Part shown: positions 58,582 through 64,000 of the stretch, one piece after another
How the letters are laid out: every line of letters begins with the position of its first letter
Numbering within the stretch: the first letter of the stretch is position 1
Assembly (NCBI GenBank): GCA_963803065.1
Contig: CAWDKW010000008.1
Location: 62,001-126,000 of the forward strand
DNA from: DASXMT01 sp963803065
GTDB taxonomy: Bacteria; Actinomycetota; Acidimicrobiia; Acidimicrobiales; RAAP-2
Length of the DNA stretch: 64,000 nt
Direction: 5' to 3'
Program-made: the position numbers and the translations under genes
Notes under the pieces: model-generated
Databases searched by the model: none
What the model was told of the DNA's origin: nothing
Seen by the model: only the letters and a program-made list of their open reading frames with translations

Positions 58582-59838
58582 ATGATCCGGACCGAGACGC
58601 TCCCGTCGGGCATCGTGCTGGCCACCGAGGCCATGGCCGATGCCCGGTCGGTGTGCATCGGGTTCTGGGTGGGCACCGGGTCGCGGGACGAGAGCCCCGA
58701 GCGGTCCGGTGCCTCCCATTTCCTCGAGCACCTGTTGTTCAAGGGCACCCCTGACCGTTCGGCGTCGGCCATCGCCGAGGCCGTGGACGAGGTGGGTGGG
58801 GACTTCAACGCCTTCACGACCAAGGAGTACACGTCGTTCTACATCCGGCTGCTGGCCGAGCACCTCGACCTGGGCCTCGACATCCTGTCGGACATCATGT
58901 GGCACCCGGCCCTGCGCCCGGTCGACCTGGACGCCGAACGGCAGGTCATCCTGGACGAGATCCTCATGCACGCCGACGAGCCGTCCGACGTCGCCGCCGA
59001 GGAGTGCTCGGCGGCCCTCTTTCCCGGCCACGCCCTCGGCCGCGAGGTGCTCGGAACGGAGTCGTCGGTCCGGGCCATGACGGCCGACCAGATCCGCGAG
59101 TTCTTCGGCCGGCACTACCGACCGGGGAACATGGTGGCCTCGGTGGCGGGCGACCTGAGTCACGAGGTGGTGGCCGAGGGCGTGCAGGCCCGCTTCACCG
59201 GCACGGTCGGGGGTGAGCCGCCCGAGCGGACCGCGCCCAGCGCCGCCGTCGAGCCCCTACGGGTCACCCGGCGGGCCACCGAGCAGACGCACCTGGTGCT
59301 CGGCATTCGCTCGGTCGACCGCTTCGACAAGCGTCGCTACGCGCTGGCCATCTTGAACCACGTGCTGGGCGGGGGACTGTCGAGCCGGCTGTTCCAAGAG
59401 ATCCGCGAACGGCGGGGGCTGGCCTATTCCATCTGGTCGGATCGCGTCGCCTACCGCGATGCCGGCTCGGTGAGCGTCGGCGTGGGTACGGCCCCCGAGC
59501 ACGTCGAGGAGGTCCTCGGCATCGTGGTCGATGAACTGGCTGCCCTCGGCGACGCCGGGATCACCGACCGCGAGCTCGCCATCGCCCGCGGCAACCTGCG
59601 GGCGGAAACCCTGCTGGCCTCGGAGGACTCCGGGGCCAGGATGAGCCGCATCGGCGCCAGCCTGTTGCTGCACGGGGAGATCCTGGAGGTGGACGAGATC
59701 CTGTCCCGGCTCGAGTCCGTCACCATCGACGATGTCCGAGCGGTGGCTGCCGACGTGGCCAGCGGGCCCCGATCCCTCTCCGTGGTCGGCCCGTTCGACG
59801 AGTCCTCCTTCGATGCCGACGCACTCGGGTTGGGCTGA
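58582..59838 (+). CDS. M16-family zinc metallopeptidase
   Basis: A 418-residue peptidase with the inverted zinc motif HFLEH (His46, Glu49, His50) and the distal glutamate region EECSAALFPGHALG. The RRGLAYSIWS segment and the C-terminal M16 half are both present, so it is a full-length processing-peptidase-like protein (PepR/YmxG group), the usual neighbour of pnp and dapB. I chose ATG at 58582 with AGGAG 12 bp upstream; the frame before it is a shadow of pnp. Cytoplasmic, no signal peptide. Confidence 0.92.
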   Translation: MIRTETLPSGIVLATEAMADARSVCIGFWVGTGSRDESPERSGASHFLEHLLFKGTPDRSASAIAEAVDEVGGDFNAFTTKEYTSFYIRLLAEHLDLGLDILSDIMWHPALRPVDLDAERQVILDEILMHADEPSDVAAEECSAALFPGHALGREVLGTESSVRAMTADQIREFFGRHYRPGNMVASVAGDLSHEVVAEGVQARFTGTVGGEPPERTAPSAAVEPLRVTRRATEQTHLVLGIRSVDRFDKRRYALAILNHVLGGGLSSRLFQEIRERRGLAYSIWSDRVAYRDAGSVSVGVGTAPEHVEEVLGIVVDELAALGDAGITDRELAIARGNLRAETLLASEDSGARMSRIGASLLLHGEILEVDEILSRLESVTIDDVRAVAADVASGPRSLSVVGPFDESSFDADALGLG

Positions 59839-59866
59839 GCGGCTCGGGACCCGGGGATGACGCCGG

Positions 59867-59872
59867 TAGGGT
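59867..59872 (+). promoter_or_regulatory. -10 hexamer TAGGGT placed for a leaderless dapB
   Basis: TAGGGT ends 8 bp before the ATG at 59880; no ribosome site lies between. The spacing fits transcription starting at the ATG. Confidence 0.5.
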
Positions 59873-59879
59873 GGCCGGT

Positions 59880-60695
59880 ATGCGCGTGGGGGTGATCGGT
59901 GCCGGGGGGCGGATGGGCCGCGAGGTCTGCCGGATGGTGTCCTCGGACCCGGGTCTGGAACTGGTGGCCGCGGTCGATCCCGAGCTGGCCGGCATCGACC
60001 TCCGCCAGGTCACCGGGACCGACGCCGACGGCCTCCAGGTCGAGGGGCACATCGAGGCGCTGACCCGGGCCGAGACCGAGGTGGCGGTCGATTTCACCCG
60101 CATCGACGCGGCCCGCGCCTCCTTGGCCTGGTGCGCCAGCGCCGGGATCCACGCCGTCGTCGGGACGACAGGGTTCACCGACGAGGACATGGCCGCCCTG
60201 ACCCGTCAGTTCGCCGGCCCCGATCACGGCGCACCAAACTGTGTGCTGGCGGCCAACTTCGCTATCGGGGCCGTCTTGATGATGCATTTTGCCGAGCTGG
60301 CCGCGCCCTGGTTCGACGGGGTGGAGATCATCGAGCTGCACCATGACGGGAAGGTGGATGCGCCTTCGGGGACGGCCATGCGGACGGCGAACCGGATGGC
60401 CGCCAGCCGCCGGCACAACGACAAGCCCGACTATCCCGCCGATGGCACGACCACGGTCGTCGTCCCGGGAGCGAGGGGAGGGACGGGTCCCGGAGGGGTC
60501 CGGATGCACTCGGTGCGGCTCCCCGGCTTGGTCGCCCACCAGGAGGTCATCCTCGGTGCTGTCGGCCAGAGCCTCACCATACGCCACGATGCCTACGACC
60601 GGACCTCGTTCATGGACGGTGTCGGCCTGGCCATCCGGGCGGTCTCCTCCCATCCCGGCCTGACCATCGGGCTCGAGCCGCTGCTCGGCTTCTGA
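59880..60695 (+). CDS. dapB: 4-hydroxy-tetrahydrodipicolinate reductase
   Basis: A 271-residue DapB: dinucleotide motif VIGAGGRMGREV at the N-terminus, VGTTGFT, NFAIGAVLM and the substrate/catalytic motif ELHHDGKVDAPSGTA. It catalyses the second committed step of lysine and diaminopimelate synthesis; dapA is in the same cluster, 2.6 kb downstream. I prefer ATG 59880 over the GTG at 59871 because the latter overlaps the -10. Confidence 0.95.
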   Translation: MRVGVIGAGGRMGREVCRMVSSDPGLELVAAVDPELAGIDLRQVTGTDADGLQVEGHIEALTRAETEVAVDFTRIDAARASLAWCASAGIHAVVGTTGFTDEDMAALTRQFAGPDHGAPNCVLAANFAIGAVLMMHFAELAAPWFDGVEIIELHHDGKVDAPSGTAMRTANRMAASRRHNDKPDYPADGTTTVVVPGARGGTGPGGVRMHSVRLPGLVAHQEVILGAVGQSLTIRHDAYDRTSFMDGVGLAIRAVSSHPGLTIGLEPLLGF

Positions 60696-60709
60696 TTCCG
60701 TCGCCCGAC

Positions 60710-61303
60710 ATGGACACCCGCCAGCGGATCCTGGAGGCGACCTACGCCTGCGTCGCCCGGTGGGGGCTGTCCAAGACGACGGTCGAAGATGCCGGGCGGG
60801 AGGCGGGCGTGTCCCGCGCCACCGTCTACCGCTATTTCCCGGGCGGACGCGATGAGCTGATCACCGCCGTCGTCTCCTGGCAGTTCCTCCAGTTCTTCGC
60901 CAGGCTCTACGACGAGGTGCACGACGCCCCGAGCCTCGAGCAGGTCATGGAGCGTGGCCTGCGGTTCGCCCACCGTGCCCTGGCCGAGCACGAGGTGCTG
61001 CAGAAGGTCCTCCAGACCGAGCCCGACGTGCTCTTGCCCAAGCTCACCGTGGAGAGCACCCGGATCCTCGGGGTCATCGCCGATTTTTTGGTTCCCTACC
61101 TCGAGCAGCACGGCCTGGCCGACGGGGTCGACGTCAGGGAGGCATCCGACTTCCTGGCCCGCATGATCCTGTCCTATATGAACGCGCCGGGGCGCTGGGA
61201 CCTCGACGATCAGCTCCAGGTGGCCGAGCTGGTCCGCACCGAGCTGCTCGCCGGCATCGTGGCCGGACCGGAACCGAGCGGGTCGGTTCGCCCGGGTCGT
61301 TGA
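60710..61303 (+). CDS. TetR-family transcriptional regulator
   Basis: A 197-residue regulator with the N-terminal HTH RILEATYACVARWGLSKTTV, then AGREAGVSRATVYRYFPGGR. The ligand domain is unrelated in sequence to other families I can name. It is a paralogue of the next gene (both have the ACVAR(W/Q)G and SRATVYR stretches). It begins 14 bp after dapB and its stop overlaps the -35 of the next gene. Confidence 0.9.
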   Translation: MDTRQRILEATYACVARWGLSKTTVEDAGREAGVSRATVYRYFPGGRDELITAVVSWQFLQFFARLYDEVHDAPSLEQVMERGLRFAHRALAEHEVLQKVLQTEPDVLLPKLTVESTRILGVIADFLVPYLEQHGLADGVDVREASDFLARMILSYMNAPGRWDLDDQLQVAELVRTELLAGIVAGPEPSGSVRPGR

Positions 61304-61333
61304 CAGCGAGACAAATTGAGACTTACTGTTTCA
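61300..61333 (+). promoter_or_regulatory. promoter with overlapping operator for the second TetR gene
   Basis: A perfect TTGACA (61300-61305) and TACTGT (61324-61329) are 18 bp apart, and transcription would start at about the GTG at 61336. TGAGAC-N5-GTTTCA (61317-61333), an imperfect palindrome, covers the -10 and is a likely TetR operator. Confidence 0.65.
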
Positions 61334-61335
61334 CC

Positions 61336-62061
61336 GTGGGCAGTCACCTCCAGGCCGTGACCTCGATCGGACCGCTCGGGTCGGCCGACCCGAGCCCGGC
61401 CCCGGCTGGCGAGCCGTCGTCTCCCCAGCGCATCCGCATCGTCGACGCCGCCCTGGCCTGCGTGGCCCGGCAGGGCGTGGCCAAGACGACGGTCGACGAC
61501 GTGGCCCGTGAGGCCGGGCTGTCCCGGGCCACCGTCTACCGGGTCTTCCCTGACGGGAAGGACTCCCTGTTGGCCGCGGTGGTCGACACCGAGACGGCCC
61601 GGCTCTTCTCCGCCCTCGGCGCCAGGATGGGTGAGTCGAGCGATCTCTCCGAGGTGCTCGTCGGCGGCATCGTCGAGGCGGCGACGCGGATCACCAATCA
61701 CCCCGCCCTCCGGTACCTGTTCGATCACGAGGCCGAGATCGTCCACCGTCGGCTGGCCTTTGACGAAGGCGACCGGGTCCTCCTGCTCGCCGGCGCGTTC
61801 ACCGCCCCGTTCCTGGCCCGTTGGATGGACATGGCCGAGGCCCACCGGGTCGGGGAGTGGGCCGCCCGCATCGTGTTCTCCTACGTGTGCTCGCCGGCGG
61901 TCGGCATCGACCTGAGCGACCCGATGTGCGCCCGCCATCTGGTGGACACCTTCATGATCCCCGGGATCCGGTCGCTGCGCTCGCCCGATTCCCGCAGCTC
62001 TGCACCAGTTCATCCAGCACCACTTCACGCACTTGCCAACGACCAGGGGGTAGCTCCATGA
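61336..62061 (+). CDS. TetR-family transcriptional regulator
   Basis: A 241-residue regulator: HTH RIVDAALACVARQGVAKTTV then VAREAGLSRATVYRVFPDGK. I chose the GTG at 61336 as a leaderless start; the frame also opens with a TTG at 61300, but that TTG is part of the -35 TTGACA. Its stop overlaps the start of the diiron protein gene (ATGA), so it probably controls that gene and itself, using the operator at 61317. Confidence 0.87.
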   Translation: MGSHLQAVTSIGPLGSADPSPAPAGEPSSPQRIRIVDAALACVARQGVAKTTVDDVAREAGLSRATVYRVFPDGKDSLLAAVVDTETARLFSALGARMGESSDLSEVLVGGIVEAATRITNHPALRYLFDHEAEIVHRRLAFDEGDRVLLLAGAFTAPFLARWMDMAEAHRVGEWAARIVFSYVCSPAVGIDLSDPMCARHLVDTFMIPGIRSLRSPDSRSSAPVHPAPLHALANDQGVAP

Positions 62062-63194
62062 CATCAGGAACCGCCAGTACCGACCTGTCTCCCAACCGGG
62101 ACATCATCGGGCGCGACGAGATCGACGATTTCGAAGCCATTCTCTCGGTGGTCGGCCACGAGGATCCGAGCGGCCACCACGATGTGCACAACGAGTACGA
62201 CACCACGTTCACGTGGGACTACGAAAAAGGGGCACGGCCCAAGCTCAACAAGCTCTACGAGAAGGCCAAGCGGTCGCAGTGGAACGGCGAGACCGACCTG
62301 CCCTGGGACACCGATGTCGACCAGGAGGCGTTGGTCATCGCCAACGCCGCCGCCACCGGTGGCTTTGGGGGCGACATCGACCTGTCCGGGACGCCGCTCG
62401 TGTCCTGGGGCGACAAGGAATGGCTCCAGTTCGGAGTGGAAAGCCAGAACTGGACGTTGTCGCAGTTCCTCCACGGCGAGCAGGGAGCGCTCCTGTGCAC
62501 GTCCAAGATCGTGGAGTCGGTACCGTGGATCGACGCCAAGTACTACGCGGCGACCCAGGTCATGGACGAGGCCCGCCACGTCGAGGTGTTCGCCAAGTAC
62601 CTCAACGAGAAGCTCTCGGGCCACTACCCGATCAATGCCCACCTCGGGGCGCTCCTCGACGACATCATCAGCGACAGTCGCTGGGACATGACCTACCTGG
62701 GCATGCAGATCATGGTGGAGGGTCTGGCCCTCGCCGCTTTCGGCTTCATGCGTCAGATGACCACGGACCCGCTGCTCCAGAAACTGCTCCGCTACGTCAT
62801 GGCCGACGAGGCCCGTCACGTGGCGTTCGGCGTGCTCAGCCTCCAGGAGTACTACGGCGGCCTGTCCGCCCACGAGCTGCGCGAACGTCAGGAGTTCGCC
62901 TTCGAGGCGGCGGTCAGGATGCGCGACCGGTTCCTGCAGCAAGAGGTCTGGGATCGCATGGGCGTCGACCCCAAGGCCGTGGTGCCCGTCCTGCAGCAGG
63001 CCCCTGATCGCGCCGTGTTCCAGGGGCTCTTGTTCTCGAAGATCGTGCCCAACTGCAAGAAGCTGGGATTGCTCGACGGCGCCGATGGCTGGCTGCGGAC
63101 CAAGTTCACCGAGCTCGGTGTCATCCAGTTCGAGGATTGGGCCGACACGGGCGAGGAGTACGAGGACTTCGCCGCGGTGCCGGCCGCCTCGTAG
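62058..63194 (+). CDS. ferritin-like diiron protein
   Basis: A 378-residue helical protein of the ferritin-like superfamily. Two E-x2-H metal motifs are seen: MDEARHVEVF (about residues 170-180) and MADEARHVAFG (about 253-263), with the extra glutamates in HGEQGALL and MVEGLALAAFG, so a complete diiron site is plausible. It resembles the AurF/R2-like group of oxygenases in actinobacteria, but no substrate can be proposed. ATG at 62058 overlaps the TetR stop. It ends 100 bp before dapA. Confidence 0.85.
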   Translation: MTSGTASTDLSPNRDIIGRDEIDDFEAILSVVGHEDPSGHHDVHNEYDTTFTWDYEKGARPKLNKLYEKAKRSQWNGETDLPWDTDVDQEALVIANAAATGGFGGDIDLSGTPLVSWGDKEWLQFGVESQNWTLSQFLHGEQGALLCTSKIVESVPWIDAKYYAATQVMDEARHVEVFAKYLNEKLSGHYPINAHLGALLDDIISDSRWDMTYLGMQIMVEGLALAAFGFMRQMTTDPLLQKLLRYVMADEARHVAFGVLSLQEYYGGLSAHELRERQEFAFEAAVRMRDRFLQQEVWDRMGVDPKAVVPVLQQAPDRAVFQGLLFSKIVPNCKKLGLLDGADGWLRTKFTELGVIQFEDWADTGEEYEDFAAVPAAS

Positions 63195-63235
63195 CCACTG
63201 AGGGTCGATCAACGGGGGCACCCGGTACCTGCTGG

Positions 63236-63241
63236 TAGCCT
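63236..63241 (+). promoter_or_regulatory. -10 hexamer TAGCCT in front of dapA
   Basis: TAGCCT ends 8 bp before an ATG at 63250 that opens a 13-codon mini-ORF, so the dapA message may begin with a leaderless leader peptide. Confidence 0.45.
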
Positions 63242-63249
63242 GCGCCATC

Positions 63250-63291
63250 ATGACGTTCGCAGAACCGACCGTGTCGCCGCCGGAGCGCTGA
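63250..63291 (+). CDS. possible 13-residue leader peptide upstream of dapA
   Basis: ATG at 63250 through TGA at 63289-63291 encodes MTFAEPTVSPPER. The stop is 6 bp before the dapA ATG, and the dapA ribosome site (GGAG, 63282-63285) lies inside the mini-ORF, so its translation could gate dapA initiation. There are no lysine codons, so it is not a classic lysine attenuator. Confidence 0.4.
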   Translation: MTFAEPTVSPPER

Positions 63292-63297
63292 ACGCCG

Positions 63298-64000
63298 ATG
63301 GGACGATTCGGAACCGTGCTCACCGCCATGGTCACGCCCTTCGACGACGATGGAGCGCTCGATGTCGACGGCGCAGCCACGCTGGCCCGCCACCTGGCCG
63401 ACAACGGGAGCGACGGTCTGGTGGTGGCGGGGACGACCGGTGAGGGCCCTGTCCTGTCCGACCAGGAGATGGCAGACCTGTGGCGGGCGGTGGCCGATGC
63501 CGTGACCATCCCGGTCGTCGCCGGGACAGGGACCAACGACACCGCTCATGCCATCGCCCTCACCCAGGCCGCGGCGGGTGCGGGCGTCCAGGGCGTCCTG
63601 GTGGTGACGCCCTACTACAGCCGCCCCTCCTCCGCCGGACTGTCGGCTCACTTCCGGGCCGTGGCCGGCGCCACCGACCTGCCCGTTCTGCTCTACGACA
63701 TCCCCGTCCGTACGGGTCGGAGAATCGGCACCGAGTTGCTCATCGAATTGGGGAACGAGGTGGGGAACATCGTCGGGGTCAAGGACTCCACCGCCGATCC
63801 CGCCGCCGCCGCCCGGGTGGTGGCGGAGACGCCGGATTCGTTCGAGCTCTACTCCGGGGACGACCCCCTGACGCTGCCCCTGCTGGCCGTGGGCGGCGTG
63901 GGCATCGTCAGCGTGGCCGCCCACTGGGCCGGCACCCTGCTGGCCGAGATGGTCGCTGCCTTCTGGTCGGGAGATCTGGTCCGGGCGCGCGAGGTCAACT
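63298..64000 (+). CDS. dapA: 4-hydroxy-tetrahydrodipicolinate synthase (3' end beyond the window)
   Basis: The first 234 or so codons of DapA: VLTAMVTPFDDDG, the pyruvate-binding GTTGEGPVLS, TPYYSRPSS with the catalytic tyrosine and the Schiff-base lysine in VGVKDSTAD; full-length proteins are about 295 residues. It condenses pyruvate with aspartate semialdehyde, the step before DapB. The frame is open to the window edge. ATG at 63298 with GGAG 12 bp upstream. Confidence 0.95.
   Translation, partial: MGRFGTVLTAMVTPFDDDGALDVDGAATLARHLADNGSDGLVVAGTTGEGPVLSDQEMADLWRAVADAVTIPVVAGTGTNDTAHAIALTQAAAGAGVQGVLVVTPYYSRPSSAGLSAHFRAVAGATDLPVLLYDIPVRTGRRIGTELLIELGNEVGNIVGVKDSTADPAAAARVVAETPDSFELYSGDDPLTLPLLAVGGVGIVSVAAHWAGTLLAEMVAAFWSGDLVRAREVN

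Noticed and set aside
61300..61335. TTG at 61300 as the start of the second TetR protein.
   Set aside because: The TTG is part of a perfect TTGACA -35; the added residues are not TetR-like and GTG 61336 fits a leaderless start.

Overview
The window is a GC-rich actinobacterial chromosome segment. The gene order rpsO, pnp, M16 peptidase, dapB, dapA is classically actinobacterial. Many starts are GTG, ATGA/GTGA overlaps are frequent, and several -10 hexamers lie 7-9 nt before a start codon, which suggests leaderless mRNAs. The density of acyl-CoA enzymes, ACMSD-type amidohydrolases and F420/P450 enzymes would fit Acidimicrobiia or a relative, but that placement is inference.

Bases 1-16000: a catabolic cluster. 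It holds two related amidohydrolases (139-1260, 14112-15167), a DUF35/thiolase-like pair (1749-3301), a branched-chain-type ABC importer (3371-8413, with the two permeases fused), two related alpha/beta hydrolases (8764-9762, 12994-13989), a TetR regulator (9759-10445), a tandem CaiB/BaiF CoA-transferase (10506-12962) and a crotonase (15215-16036). A deleted enoyl-CoA hydratase remnant lies at 1364-1614. Palindromic sites of the form ATAG-N6-CTAT sit before the transcription units here, including four copies at exactly 21-bp steps (8638-8714). I read this as an undescribed TetR-type regulon for import and CoA-dependent breakdown of an unknown carboxylic compound.

Bases 16000-37400: further acyl-CoA catabolism. 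It contains another amidohydrolase pair, three acyl-CoA synthetases, two acyl-CoA dehydrogenases, a GntR regulator, a P450, a MaoC-type dehydratase, an LLM oxidoreductase, an SDR and five crotonases. Two neighbouring crotonases share an almost identical 3' half.

Bases 37500-52920: a surface-polysaccharide island. A DUF4214-methyltransferase is followed by excisionase and integrase fossils beside tRNA-Leu(UAG), then seven copies of a 26-bp hairpin-forming repeat. Next comes a tightly overlapped operon of two methyltransferase-like proteins, five glycosyltransferases of two types, a ClpP and a Wzm/Wzt exporter. A convergent 815-residue membrane protein with an embedded pseudokinase closes it.

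Bases 52970-64000: mostly core genes. These are a HAD phosphatase with a crotonase, a 1-Cys peroxiredoxin, rpsO, pnp (with a long leader hairpin), an M16 peptidase, dapB, two TetR regulators, a ferritin-like diiron protein and the start of dapA, which runs off the window.
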